Shown: positions 36,709 to 46,170 of the stretch, one piece after another | How the letters are laid out: each line of letters opens with the position of its first letter | How positions within the stretch are numbered: the stretch's first letter is position 1 | Source of the DNA: Lujinxingia sediminis | GTDB taxonomy: Bacteria; Myxococcota_A; Bradymonadia; Bradymonadales; Bradymonadaceae | Reading direction: 5' to 3' | Length of the DNA: 64,000 nt | Assembly: GCF_004005565.1 (NCBI RefSeq) | Contig: NZ_SADD01000011.1 | Location: forward strand, 1-64,000 | Translations under genes and position numbers: made by a program | The notes under the pieces: model-generated | The model's input: only the letters and a program-made list of their open reading frames with translations | Told to the model about the DNA's origin: nothing | The model's database searches: none

Positions 36709-36746
36709 ATAAAAAAACGCCGGTCCTGCGAGTGAGGACCGGCGCA
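36709..36746 (-). terminator. Terminator between the barrel gene and the TerB-like gene
   Basis: A perfect 10-bp stem (36718-36727 with 36735-36744) and a 7-base loop are flanked by seven A on the left. On the minus strand this gives a T-run right after the stem, so it terminates the TerB-like gene. The plus strand has no T-run, and the barrel transcript may read into it. Confidence 0.78.
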
Positions 36747-36789
36747 TCGTGATCTTCTGCGGACACGCCGCGGGGGTCACCGTTGTGAC

Positions 36790-37356
36790 CTAGCCCTGCA
36801 CACCAAAAAGACGCGCGAAGTCGTCGAGCAGGGCGCTCTCTTCTTTGTTGATGGGGTTGGTCAGCCCGAAGAAGCCGCCGGAGGCGGCGGCCACGGCCTT
36901 GCTCCAGTTCATGACGTTTTGCCCCATCTCTCCCTCGGGATCTTCGTCGATCAGGTGGGCGATGACGCTGTTGGCGCGGCTGAAAAAGAGGTCGGTGGGC
37001 TGCTCTTCGAGGAGCATTTGCAGGAAGTTGCTGGCAGCGCTCTCATCGGCGATACCAAAGCGGCGCGCCAGCTCCAGAACTTTATCGCCCTCGGCGGTGG
37101 AGATGCTTCCGTCGGCCCAGGCCATCTGAATCAGGGGCACCAGCGGCAGGACGCGGGCGGTCTCCGCATCGAAGCCCAGCTCCATGGCCTCGGCGGCCAC
37201 GTCATCCCGGGTGTTGAGCGATGCGGCGATCGCCTCACGCTCCTGCTGACGAATGGCTTCGAGCTGCTTTTCGCGGCGAAGACGCGCCAGCTTCTCGCGT
37301 TCTTGTTGCTGGATGTACTTTTCTTCTTCTTCGCGCGGGGTGTTTTTATCAGCCAT
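36790..37356 (-). CDS. TerB-like (tellurite resistance B family) domain protein
   Basis: This 188-aa protein has a charged coiled-coil N-terminus (residues 1-50, EEEEKYIQQQEREKLARLRR) and a TerB-like helical domain with LVPLIQMAWADGSISTAEGD and the ELARRFGI helix. TerB-like domains are found in stress and envelope proteins and rarely relate to tellurite itself. No other ter genes are near. There is no signal peptide, so it is cytoplasmic. A TTGCCT-17-TATATT promoter lies about 50 bases upstream. Confidence 0.75.
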   Translation of the reverse strand: MADKNTPREEEEKYIQQQEREKLARLRREKQLEAIRQQEREAIAASLNTRDDVAAEAMELGFDAETARVLPLVPLIQMAWADGSISTAEGDKVLELARRFGIADESAASNFLQMLLEEQPTDLFFSRANSVIAHLIDEDPEGEMGQNVMNWSKAVAAASGGFFGLTNPINKEESALLDDFARLFGVQG

Positions 37357-37405
37357 GGCTCAGCGCTCCATTGATCGGTTTTGAAAGATATCGCAGACGG
37401 GGCGC

Positions 37406-37434
37406 AATATAAGTGCCGCCCGGGGTGCAGGCAA
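37406..37434 (-). promoter_or_regulatory. Probable sigma-70 promoter of the TerB-like gene
   Basis: On the minus strand TTGCCT (37429-37434) and TATATT (37406-37411) are 17 bases apart. The predicted start is about 45 bases before the ATG at 37356. Confidence 0.55.
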
Positions 37435-37625
37435 CCGATACTACGGCGTGCTCAGAAGTTGATGTCGATGGATGCGAATATGAGAACGACTCGGGGAAGG
37501 CGCAAGGCGTAAGACGATTTAGCATCGTCAAAGCATGCCAACGCAGACAGGGGGGGCCTCAACGCAGCAGATACGGCATCTGCGATAGCTTAGAGCGTCA
37601 TCATGGCAGGCCCGAGGGCGGTGGC

Positions 37626-38816
37626 CTAGCGCCAGGCGTCTTCGGCTTCTTCGCGAAGTTGGCGCGCGCGCTCGCGCAATTCTTCGACCTGGACCTCCAG
37701 GCGCTCACGCTCCCGACGAAGCGCGCGCACGCTTCGCTCGGTCTGGCCTTCGCTCAGCGTGGGTGCGCGCTGATCGATCTCTTGCGGGTCGACGAGGCTT
37801 TCAATGAGCACACGCTCGGTGGAGGGCTCAAAGCCGTTGTCGGGCGCGGGTTCCGGCGTGGGGTCGGAGCCCGTACCGTCGAAGTCACCGCCTCCCATGC
37901 CGGGGTCTCCCTCGGACGGGTCAAAGTCACCCTCGGGTGCTCCGGGCTGCAACTCCGGGTCGGAGGCGTCGTCTACGGCGGGCATCCCCTCGGTGCCATC
38001 GCCGCCGGGCCTCTCATCCGGGGCGACCTCGCGCTCCTGGCGGGCGATGGCGCGGGCGCGGTCGTTTTCTTCAAAGAAACGCTCCCGCGTGGAGAAGTCG
38101 CGGGCGCGCCGCATCAGATCGCGGGAGCGTTCCAGCTCGCTGAGGCGAGCCTCAACGGTGGTGAGGCGCTCGCGGAGCTGAGCTTCGGTATCTTCGAGTT
38201 CGTCGGCAACGGCGAGCAGATCGCGGGGGTGCCCTCCCTGGACCAGCCGGGCATCGGCCAGCACGCGTTCCACGCGCTCGGGGTCGACGCCGGGGGCCAC
38301 CTCGCGTACCTGGGATTGCATGCGGCTGAGCGCGTTGAGCTCCTCGATCAGCGCGAGCTGTTCGGCACCGGAGCTACGCGCGACGCTCTGCTCCAACTCG
38401 ACGCGGCGCGCCGAGAGGGCGTTGAGAAGCTGCTGGCGCGCGCGCTCCAACTCCGCCTGTTGTGTCAGAAGTGCGATCTGGCGCTCGCGCACCCCTTCGA
38501 CAAGCGCATGGCTTTGGCGCAGCGCTTCTTCGAGTTGACGTCGGCTGGCCTGTCCTTCTGCCTCCTGAGCTTTCAACTTTTCGAGGTGCGCTACAGATTT
38601 CTGATACTCCGCCAGCGCGCCCTCTAATCTCTGACGGGCGTCTTCCACCGAGCTCTGACTGCGCTCCCAGCCCTGCTGCGCGTCGGGCAGAGCTTGCGCC
38701 ATCGCCGCACCAGACCACAACATCAGGGCCGCAACGCTCGCCAGGGCGAGTCGCAGAAGTCTATGTGAAAGTGCGGTGCGCATGGTTTCTCGTCGGGGCA
38801 GGTGACGCATCGTCAC
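37626..38816 (-). CDS. Secreted coiled-coil protein of unknown function
   Basis: A signal peptide ends near AMA/QALPDA. Next come a long coiled coil (about residues 45-250, rich in Glu, Arg and Gln), a Gly/Pro/Asp-rich linker (GGDFDGTGSDPTPEPAPD), and a second short coiled coil to the end (RRERERLEVQVEELRERA). It is predicted to be periplasmic. The GTG at 38816 has a GAGGGG site six bases upstream; ATG 38783 is an alternative that gives a shorter signal. It resembles no family I can name. The divergent gene at 38997 also has a coiled coil. Confidence 0.65.
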   Translation of the reverse strand: MTMRHLPRRETMRTALSHRLLRLALASVAALMLWSGAAMAQALPDAQQGWERSQSSVEDARQRLEGALAEYQKSVAHLEKLKAQEAEGQASRRQLEEALRQSHALVEGVRERQIALLTQQAELERARQQLLNALSARRVELEQSVARSSGAEQLALIEELNALSRMQSQVREVAPGVDPERVERVLADARLVQGGHPRDLLAVADELEDTEAQLRERLTTVEARLSELERSRDLMRRARDFSTRERFFEENDRARAIARQEREVAPDERPGGDGTEGMPAVDDASDPELQPGAPEGDFDPSEGDPGMGGGDFDGTGSDPTPEPAPDNGFEPSTERVLIESLVDPQEIDQRAPTLSEGQTERSVRALRRERERLEVQVEELRERARQLREEAEDAWR

Positions 38817-38996
38817 GTCGTTCCCCTCACAGGTAGAGCAAAGATCGATCCAACATGATGAAGTTGCAGACGAGGATGAGGATGCCCGCCGATGATCTCA
38901 AGGCTTGAAGGTCGCTAAAATCCCATGGTATGCAGCACAACCGGTCACGAACCTCTTTCTTTTTACGCGTTTGACGCACTCTGGCGAGGCACGTCC

Positions 38997-41708
38997 ATGG
39001 AATATCACGACGGCGCTCAGGCGCCTTATCAAGGCCACCTGGGACGCACGGCACAGACCTCGGTACTTATCAGCAGCGCCGCCGGGCCGGTCTTCCCGGC
39101 AAGCGTGTATACCGGGATCAACATTCAGACGCACCCGGAGCTTCGTCAACGCCTGATCGACGGGACGCTCAACGTGGTGGAATGCCCCTTTGATGATGGG
39201 CGTATCTACGATCTGGCGATCTCGGTGATTTATCACGATGAGAAACGCCGCCTCTTTGTGCTGGTGATCCCCGAGACGCTGCGTCACGAGGAATTTAAAC
39301 GGCGCAGCGCGCTGCTTGAGGAACTCGCGCGCGAGCGTGAGGTGTTGCCGAACTACGTGCGTAACTTCCACACGATCTTTGAGCCCTCGCGCCTCATTGC
39401 GCTGGAAGAGGCCGCCGACCGTGCTGCAGAAGCCGGCCAGCCGCAAGCGCCGACGCCTCAAGACAGCTCGGAGGTGGGTGAGGCTACCGTGATCACGACG
39501 ACCGCTCCGTCAGGCCCCTCCGAGGCCGAAGAAGCGCTCCAGGCTGAGCTCGAAACCCTCAAATCCGAACTCGCCGGCCAGCGGGAGAGCCTCAACGAGG
39601 CCCGCGCCGAGTTGGAGCGTGCGCAGCGCGCGTTGGAGAACTCTCAGAGCGGCGTCCAGGAAGAGCAGGAGGCGATTGCCCGCGATCGTCAGCAACTCAA
39701 TGAGGTTGCCTCCCGCGTTGAGCGCGCCAGCGCCCGCGTTCAGGACACGCGCACTCGCCTCGAAGAGGAGCGTACGCGCCTCGAAGAAGAGCGCGCGATG
39801 CTCGAAGAAGCCCGCCGTGCCCTGCAAGTTCAGGAACTCAACCTGGAGCAGGAGCGGCTACGCCTTGAGCAGGGAGCCCAGAGCTCCAACGCCGAAGAGG
39901 CCACCCAGGTCGTGACCGACGACCAGTTCATTGAGGTGATGAATCCTTCCGTCGCGCCCACGCCTCCCGGTGCAGCCTCGCTGCGCGATACCGGCTCGGA
40001 GCCCGCCCGTCGCCCGGAGCCCGCGCGTCATCAACTCGTGCGGGCTACTCCGGCTGAGCTCCCCGGGAACTTCGATGCGGCTGCCGACGGTGAGTTGGTG
40101 TTTGTCCGCGAAACCTCCGATCTGGTGCAGGTGGGCTATTCGCTCAGTGACGAGCGCGTTGCTACCTATGAAGACGCCGCCGAAGTTCGCTTCTTCTTTC
40201 AACTTCATGACGTCGATGGCGTACCGGTGATGGCGCTGACGCTGGCGGCTTTTGACGCGTCCGGCGAGCTTCTGGATGCGGTTGGTGCGCCTCTTGCTGA
40301 TGGTGGCGATACCGAGCGCGCCATCCTCGACACCCTGGCGCGCGATCAACACGTCAGCCTCGTGATCTATGGGGAGCAGGGAAGCCCGGCGATCTCCTGG
40401 GAGGGCGGGGCGCCCATCGCCGCGAACATCGCCTGGGCCCGAGAGCGTGCCCGCGCCTGGCGCGACGCTTTCAACGGCGACGACTCCGAAGCGCGCGCCG
40501 CCATTGCGCTCGGTGAGGTCGAACTCGTCGGGCAGATGCGCCACCCCTTTGTCGACGGGCGCTTCTCGCGTATCGACAGCGCCTCGGAGGCGATGCTCGC
40601 TGCGGGGGTTGTTGGCTACTGGTCGCGCTCCGAGCAGGTGGCCTACCTCGTTGGTAACCGCGCCTTTCCTCTCTCGCTCTTCCGCGAGATTCAGAAACGC
40701 GTCGCCCGTCAGGCCCTTCACTGGGGCATCGCGCTGGGCGATGAGCTCCAGCAGGTGGCCATCGATGAGTCCATCATCACCGATCGCATCAGTCTGACGC
40801 AGCGCCTGCTGGCGAGCTTCGCCGAACTCTGCGTCGGCGTGCGACCCAACGACCTCGACCCCATCCAGCAGTGGGAGAACTGGGATGCGCTCATCCAACT
40901 TGCACAGAGCCACGGCGTGACGCCGGAGCCCGACGTGCTGGAGCTGGCCGAACTGAGTCTCAAGCGCGCTCAGGACTACGAGGACATGCTCGACGCTGAA
41001 GACGAGAGCCTGGAGGCTGAAGCCATCGACCTCGATGATGATGAGATCCTGGAGATCGTCGAAGAGTCGGAGGTCGACCAGGTGATCATCGAACATACCG
41101 TTCCGGCCAGCGGTACGACCTACATTCTGGTCGACACCGCGCGTATTGAAGATCTGCCGGTGATGGAGAAGGCCAGGCGCGGAGATTTGCAGGCGCGCCT
41201 TGGCGATCCGGCCGGGCGCCTGGAGGTTGCCCAGGTGCTTGTCGAGCGCTTCTCTCCCCACGCCTTGAGCGACGTGCTCGAAGCGAGCGAGAATATGAGC
41301 AGCGTTGAACGAGACGCACTGGCGCGCTTTATGGAGGCGCGCGCCGAGCGTCTCACCGCTCACCTGAGTAACTTGCTGCCTACTGCCGGTGCTGCCGCAA
41401 CCCTCATTATTGCGCGCACCCTGGTTAAGGCCGGGCACACCGACGCCATCAATGCCCTGCTCAAAGCGCTGGGCGATGAGCACCAATGCGGCAACCCTGC
41501 GGAACTGGCCAGCGCGCTGGCTGGTTTTGGTGACGCGCTGGTTGACCCGCTCTCGCGGGCGATTAAGTCGAGTCCGGAGGATGAGCACCTCGCGCTTGCG
41601 CTCGCTCACCTCGAAGCAGCTCGCCCCGGCACGCTCGACGCACTCTCCAGCGATCGCAGTAAACATCTGCGTCGTGCTGCAAAACGCGCCCGTCAGTTTG
41701 CCGGCTAA
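38997..41708 (+). CDS. CpXC-like domain and coiled-coil protein
   Basis: Residues about 15-110 resemble the CpXC domain (GINIQTHPELRQRLIDGTLN, VVECPF, VIYHDEKRRLFVLVIPETLR). The paired CPxC zinc knuckles that name the family are degenerate: only one ECP remains. A coiled coil follows (about 150-275, ELETLKSELAGQRESLNEA and repeated RLEEERTRLEEERAMLEE). The C-terminal 500 residues include acidic helices and a repeat-like helical end. There is no signal peptide. The start at 38997 has a GAGG site eight bases upstream. The function is unknown. Confidence 0.72.
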   Translation: MEYHDGAQAPYQGHLGRTAQTSVLISSAAGPVFPASVYTGINIQTHPELRQRLIDGTLNVVECPFDDGRIYDLAISVIYHDEKRRLFVLVIPETLRHEEFKRRSALLEELAREREVLPNYVRNFHTIFEPSRLIALEEAADRAAEAGQPQAPTPQDSSEVGEATVITTTAPSGPSEAEEALQAELETLKSELAGQRESLNEARAELERAQRALENSQSGVQEEQEAIARDRQQLNEVASRVERASARVQDTRTRLEEERTRLEEERAMLEEARRALQVQELNLEQERLRLEQGAQSSNAEEATQVVTDDQFIEVMNPSVAPTPPGAASLRDTGSEPARRPEPARHQLVRATPAELPGNFDAAADGELVFVRETSDLVQVGYSLSDERVATYEDAAEVRFFFQLHDVDGVPVMALTLAAFDASGELLDAVGAPLADGGDTERAILDTLARDQHVSLVIYGEQGSPAISWEGGAPIAANIAWARERARAWRDAFNGDDSEARAAIALGEVELVGQMRHPFVDGRFSRIDSASEAMLAAGVVGYWSRSEQVAYLVGNRAFPLSLFREIQKRVARQALHWGIALGDELQQVAIDESIITDRISLTQRLLASFAELCVGVRPNDLDPIQQWENWDALIQLAQSHGVTPEPDVLELAELSLKRAQDYEDMLDAEDESLEAEAIDLDDDEILEIVEESEVDQVIIEHTVPASGTTYILVDTARIEDLPVMEKARRGDLQARLGDPAGRLEVAQVLVERFSPHALSDVLEASENMSSVERDALARFMEARAERLTAHLSNLLPTAGAAATLIIARTLVKAGHTDAINALLKALGDEHQCGNPAELASALAGFGDALVDPLSRAIKSSPEDEHLALALAHLEAARPGTLDALSSDRSKHLRRAAKRARQFAG

Positions 41709-41820
41709 CCCCCGATCACTCCCTCGTTTACTTCCCGGCGCCCCGGCTCCATAGTGGGGGGACCTCCGCGCCCCCTCACTGAGGCGCCCCGCTCAATCAT
41801 CAGCCAGACGCGGTCCACGC

Positions 41821-42561
41821 ATGCTCATCGGAATCTTCAGCGACGTTCACGCCAACATCGACGCCCTCAAGCCGGTCGTAGAGGCTTACAAGGCCCACGA
41901 GCCGCCCATCGATACGTTCGTCTGTCTGGGCGATGTCGTGGGTTACGGCGCTGAGCCCAATGCCTGCTGTGAGGTCGTGCGCGATCTGGCCGAGGTCACC
42001 ATCCTGGGCAACCACGACGCGGCGGTTTGCGGGCGCATGAACTACGCCTACTACTACGACGCGGCGCGCAATGCCCTGGACTGGCACGCTAACAAGCTCG
42101 AAGAGACGCACCACGAGTGGCTGCGCACGCTGCCCTACCGTGAAGACTGGGATAACCTGTGCTTCTGCCACGGCTCGCCGATCAACAAAGAAGACTTCGA
42201 GTACGTCTTCAACCTTCAGCAGGCCAACCAGCTTATCGAGCATTGGGACGAACTCAACGAGATCACCTTCATCGGTCACTCGCACTTGACCAAGTCCTTT
42301 AGCCTGCACCCGGAAGACGGTGCGGTGGAGGTCTTTGGTCCCACGATAACCTTTGAAGAAGGGCGCAAGTACATCGTCACCGTCGGCAGCGTGGGCCAGC
42401 CCCGCGATAACGACAACCGCGCCTGCTACGGCGTCTACGACACCGAAGCGCGTACCTTCACCTTCCACCGCGTGGAGTACGATATCCGTGAAGCCGCCCG
42501 GAAGATCTTCGAGTCGGAACTCTCCAGCGACTTCGCCAAGCGTCTCTTCTTCGGCATCTGA
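41821..42561 (+). CDS. Metallophosphoesterase (calcineurin-like)
   Basis: This 246-aa protein has all the metal-binding motifs of the family: DVHANIDAL near residue 8, GDVVGYGAEP near 41, GNHD near 63, CHGSP near 118 and GHSHL near 156. Such bacterial enzymes hydrolyse phosphodiesters or phosphomonoesters in the cytoplasm; the substrate is unknown. The closest described group is YfcE/DUF2436-like diadenosine or nucleotide phosphoesterases, but no assignment is safe. It is convergent with the propeller gene, 33 bases away. Confidence 0.88.
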   Translation: MLIGIFSDVHANIDALKPVVEAYKAHEPPIDTFVCLGDVVGYGAEPNACCEVVRDLAEVTILGNHDAAVCGRMNYAYYYDAARNALDWHANKLEETHHEWLRTLPYREDWDNLCFCHGSPINKEDFEYVFNLQQANQLIEHWDELNEITFIGHSHLTKSFSLHPEDGAVEVFGPTITFEEGRKYIVTVGSVGQPRDNDNRACYGVYDTEARTFTFHRVEYDIREAARKIFESELSSDFAKRLFFGI

Positions 42562-42594
42562 CGCCCCGAACGCCGGTGGTGCTGCTGAGGGGGA

Positions 42595-44991
42595 TTAGCC
42601 CCCGCCGCCCTCAAGCACCGCCATAAAGTGGTCCACGCTCCAGGCGGCAAGCACGTCCTCTTCGCCCTGTTCGGTGGCCTGTTCACCGAGAATGAGCTGA
42701 AAGGGGGCCGAGAGAAGGGCCTGCTCCGGGCTTTCCATGGCTTCAAAGGTGTGAAGACGCCGCCCACTGTGCAGATCGCGCACCATGATGTCTTCGCCCA
42801 CGCTGATCAGCGAATCCCCGATCGTGAAGAGATCGAGGTTGCCGTAGAGCAACAACGTCTCGCGAGCGGGCGTCGCCTGCCAGCGAATCGCCCCGTCGTC
42901 CACCCGGAAGCAGGTCGTCTCGCCACGGTCGGTGCGCACAACTCCGTGCCATTGCCCCCCCAGATCGACGGCGACAGCCGGTGTCGGCTCATAGAGCCCG
43001 GCGCTGAGCAGGTCGATGCGCCAGCTGACCTGAGGCTGCACCGCCTCCAGGGCAATGCCACATAGAGAGACCTGCCCGTGGCGCTCCACCGGCACGACCA
43101 TCCACTGATCGATAAAACTCGGTGCCCCGCAGACCCACCCCGCCAGGCGTATCTGCCAGACCGAGCGTCCGGTAAAGGGGTAGCAGGCGTGCACCGTGGA
43201 GCCGCGATGGTGGGTATCATGGGTCACTGCATAGTAGCGTCCCTGGTGGACCATCACTCCCTTCTCGGAGTGCCCGCCAATACGCACCCGCCAGAGCACC
43301 TGCCCCTGACTCGGGCTCAGCGCGATCAGATGCCCCTCGGTGGTGCGCGCGCAGATCAGGGGACCGTCAAAGATCAACGCGCTAAAGCGCGCCGGGCCAA
43401 CGGCAAAGCGCCAGCGCACCGCCCGGGCATCCAGATCCACACAGGCCATCTTGCCCTGGTCGCTGGCCACCACCAGAAGACCCTCGGCAGGGTAATATGC
43501 CACCTCTTTGAGTGCGCCAAAGCCGGTGCCCAGCGCCACACTGCCGGCCGGCGCTCCGCTCGCAGCATCGAGCCAGCGCACCCTTCCCTGACCCTCGGCC
43601 ACGACCACCCAGGGGCCGGCCGCACGCGCCCGCCCGCGCGCCTCGACTGGCGAGCGAGCCTCACCCCAGAGCCAGCGCTCCTGGCCGCTGCGAGCGTCAA
43701 GCATAACCGTGCTGATGGGCGTCGAGAGCAACAATCCGCTCCCCACCAGCCGTGTCGTACTCAGATCCATGCCCGCACGTCGATACTCCCAGCGCGCTCT
43801 GGGAAAGAGCGTGTGCACCTGGCTCAGCGGCCAGGCAAACCCGGGTGAAGGTGCGGCCCGGAACTCCTCAGGCTGCATATGCCCCTGGGCCCGAAGATAC
43901 GCCTCAGGCGCATCGTGGTAGACATCGTTGCCGCAGAGATCGCGATGCCACTGGCGGAGCTTTTGAACCTCGTCGTCGAGATCCACGAAACGCTGATTAA
44001 GCTCCAGCCGGGGGTTGAGCTCGATCAAGTCCTGGACAAAGAGTTCGGACAGGGTGAGCATCCGATCCAGACACTCCGTCGGGCTCACCGACCAGCGCTC
44101 CCCGGAGATGTCCACCTCCCATCGTGGACCGTCGTCGCGCACCTTCAGGTTGAGGTAGGGAAGCGGCTCGATCAGCTCGAGCCGCTCCTCGCTGCGCGCT
44201 TCCAGATGGCTTAAGAGCTGGCGCGCGCGTTCAAGCAGGCTCCCCATCGCCAGAAAGGGGTAGTGCGGCGAGAGTAGAACCGTCGCATCACCGAGCTCGG
44301 CGCGAAGCGTGCCGGGGAAGAGCAGCGCATGAAGATCGAAGATCTGCTCGCCATGGTAGCCCCGAAGCCCGGCATCTTCGCTGATCAACTCGTAGCCCAG
44401 GGTCAGTCCTTCGGTCGAGGAGGTCGCCGAAGCTCTGTCAGCCAGTGGTTCGCGCGCGATGGGCACCGCCGCCCCGTAGCTCAGCTGACGCCCTCGCTTA
44501 AGTACCCCGAGCCACTGGCTGAGCTGGCGCACGTAGCGCTCCGAAGAAAAGCGCTCCGAGATGCCGAAAAGCTCCCGCAGGAGTTCCTCCGCCGCCTCGG
44601 TCAACGCGCCCACGAAGGCCGCCGCGTCGATCGGAAGATCGCGGGCGACCACCTGCTTGTCGCGCCCCAGGCTATAGGCGCTCACAAAGAGCTGACGATC
44701 GCGCGCCACCAGCACCAGCTCCCAGGGCTCGTGCGGAAACTCCAGGATCACCTTGGTGCGAGTGCCCTGGGAGAGCGCCACCAGCCCCTCCAGCAGTCCG
44801 CCTACCACTCCGAAGATCGCCTCTTCGGGGATCGACGCGGTCAGGTTGGTGCCGTCGACCACAATGTCGATGATGTCGCGGATTTCCAGCAGGCTCATCG
44901 CACTCTCAGCCGGCCGAAGAGGATCGAGCGCGCTCAGATAGCGCACATCCTCCTTCCAGCCGCGCCCCACGATGATCTCAACCTGGCTCAT
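42595..44991 (-). CDS. Cytoplasmic PQQ-like beta-propeller protein with unknown N-terminal half
   Basis: Residues about 400-790 hold tandem WD/PQQ-type propeller repeats (TVMLDARSGQERWLWGEA, VRWLDAASGAPAGSVALG, LIALSPSQGQVLWRVRIGG). The first 390 residues match nothing I know. There is no signal peptide, unlike BamB and most PQQ-like propellers, so it should be cytoplasmic. The ATG overlaps the stop of the upstream gene (ATGA), which indicates translational coupling. The longer frame to 45042 would overlap that gene further and is rejected. Confidence 0.72.
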   Translation of the reverse strand: MSQVEIIVGRGWKEDVRYLSALDPLRPAESAMSLLEIRDIIDIVVDGTNLTASIPEEAIFGVVGGLLEGLVALSQGTRTKVILEFPHEPWELVLVARDRQLFVSAYSLGRDKQVVARDLPIDAAAFVGALTEAAEELLRELFGISERFSSERYVRQLSQWLGVLKRGRQLSYGAAVPIAREPLADRASATSSTEGLTLGYELISEDAGLRGYHGEQIFDLHALLFPGTLRAELGDATVLLSPHYPFLAMGSLLERARQLLSHLEARSEERLELIEPLPYLNLKVRDDGPRWEVDISGERWSVSPTECLDRMLTLSELFVQDLIELNPRLELNQRFVDLDDEVQKLRQWHRDLCGNDVYHDAPEAYLRAQGHMQPEEFRAAPSPGFAWPLSQVHTLFPRARWEYRRAGMDLSTTRLVGSGLLLSTPISTVMLDARSGQERWLWGEARSPVEARGRARAAGPWVVVAEGQGRVRWLDAASGAPAGSVALGTGFGALKEVAYYPAEGLLVVASDQGKMACVDLDARAVRWRFAVGPARFSALIFDGPLICARTTEGHLIALSPSQGQVLWRVRIGGHSEKGVMVHQGRYYAVTHDTHHRGSTVHACYPFTGRSVWQIRLAGWVCGAPSFIDQWMVVPVERHGQVSLCGIALEAVQPQVSWRIDLLSAGLYEPTPAVAVDLGGQWHGVVRTDRGETTCFRVDDGAIRWQATPARETLLLYGNLDLFTIGDSLISVGEDIMVRDLHSGRRLHTFEAMESPEQALLSAPFQLILGEQATEQGEEDVLAAWSVDHFMAVLEGGGG

Positions 44992-45458
44992 GGACCCTCG
45001 CCATGCACCACCGCCCGCCCGCTGGCGGTGAGCTCGCGCCATAAGGTTTTGCCGACTTCAAAATGGCGCTCCAGCCGCTGCAGATCGCCTTCGTCGATGT
45101 AGACGTGGTCGATGCGATCTGCGCTCAGAACCTTGCCGAAGATCGTCTTGGCCAGATCCGGTCGCGCCAGTACCGAGACCTTATGGTAGAGCTCGCTGCA
45201 CACCACCAGATGAAGGTGATTGTCGGCCATCTCGCGAGAGGGAGCGATGCGTTCCTTGACGCCGTCGGCACGGTAGAGGGGCTGGGTCGTGCTGCGTTTC
45301 TTCTCAGAAGGGCCAGCCTGATCGGACTCCAGCGTCTGGGCGAATCGCTGCACGACCACCGAGCGGATCGCCTGGTAGGCGTCTTCGACGTACGCCGCCT
45401 CTCCGGTGAGCTCCAGGTCCAGGGAGTGCGCTTTAATTTTCAGGCGGTTTTGGGTCAT
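44988..45458 (-). CDS. Hypothetical protein coupled to the propeller gene
   Basis: This 156-aa protein has an N-terminal strand-helix unit (LKIKAHSLDLELTGEAAYVE) that recalls small domains placed before unknown regions in other bacterial proteins. It is followed by polar residues and helix-rich sequence. There is no signal peptide or membrane segment. The AGAGG upstream site supports the ATG at 45458. Its stop overlaps the next start (ATGA), so the two products are probably made in a fixed ratio. The function is unknown. Confidence 0.62.
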   Translation of the reverse strand: MTQNRLKIKAHSLDLELTGEAAYVEDAYQAIRSVVVQRFAQTLESDQAGPSEKKRSTTQPLYRADGVKERIAPSREMADNHLHLVVCSELYHKVSVLARPDLAKTIFGKVLSADRIDHVYIDEGDLQRLERHFEVGKTLWRELTASGRAVVHGEGP

Positions 45459-45733
45459 TGCGGCCTCTCATGATCATCTCGCGTCAGCAGAACAGGGCGA
45501 TCGCCGGCAGCATTTCGGCCCCCTGATGCGAGCTCGTGCTGCCCGCCGATTATAGGCCGCGGTGGCGACGCACCACAAGGTAGCTCGGATGCCCGGGGCC
45601 GTGGTCGAAAAAAAAGTTGGGGTCATCACGCAAGATCGACGCCGAGCTTTCGATAACAGAATCAGGGCGCATCGCTCGCCACTTGCATTGCGGTCACGCC
45701 TGGTTAGCTCACGCATCGTTACAGGAGGCTTCT

Positions 45734-46153
45734 ATGTCCGGCATTAACGGGATCGGCTCCCCCCAGAGCCCGCCCATCTCTCAAGACCTCGCCCAGACCG
45801 CCAACCCCAACGGTGGACGTTTTCGACAGGTTCTCTCCAAAATGGCCGACGGCGCGCTGGCCGGGGTTGCCGCCGTCGCCCCGATCTTCCCCGGAGGTCA
45901 GCTCGTGAGCATGGCCGCCAATGGCCTGCGCGAGCTCAAAGCGACCTCGCCCGGCGGGCTGACTCCCGGAGGGCAGGGCGACCAGCTCGACCGCATGTTT
46001 GAGATGCAGAAGCAGAGTCAGGTCTTCAACCTGCAGTACCTGCAACTTCAGACCGAGATGCAGGCCGATAATCGCCGCTTCTCCACCCTCTCCAACCTGA
46101 TGAAAGTGCGCCACGACACCGCCAAAGCCGCCATCAATAATATGCACGCCTGA
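45734..46153 (+). CDS. Small helical protein with conserved-looking C-terminus (possible secretion substrate)
   Basis: This 139-aa protein has a perfect AGGAGG site six bases upstream. The N-terminus is Pro/Ser/Asn-rich and low in charge. The middle is Ala/Gly-rich (GALAGVAAVAPIFPGG), and the last 50 residues form an amphipathic helix pair rich in Gln (VFNLQYLQLQTEMQADNRR, LMKVRHDTAKAAINN). There is no Sec signal. The layout, with a TPR protein 17 bases downstream, recalls type III secretion rod, needle or translocator proteins with their chaperone. No type III core gene is in the window, so this is inference. Confidence 0.62.
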   Translation: MSGINGIGSPQSPPISQDLAQTANPNGGRFRQVLSKMADGALAGVAAVAPIFPGGQLVSMAANGLRELKATSPGGLTPGGQGDQLDRMFEMQKQSQVFNLQYLQLQTEMQADNRRFSTLSNLMKVRHDTAKAAINNMHA

Positions 46154-46170
46154 CCCCCCACGGAGCACCT

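Noticed and set aside
36790..37356. Tellurite resistance gene
   Set aside because: Only the TerB-like fold is visible and there are no other ter genes, so a resistance role is not supported.
39858..41666. 602-aa open frame on the minus strand
   Set aside because: It is antisense to the CpXC-like gene, with no start signal or recognisable domain.
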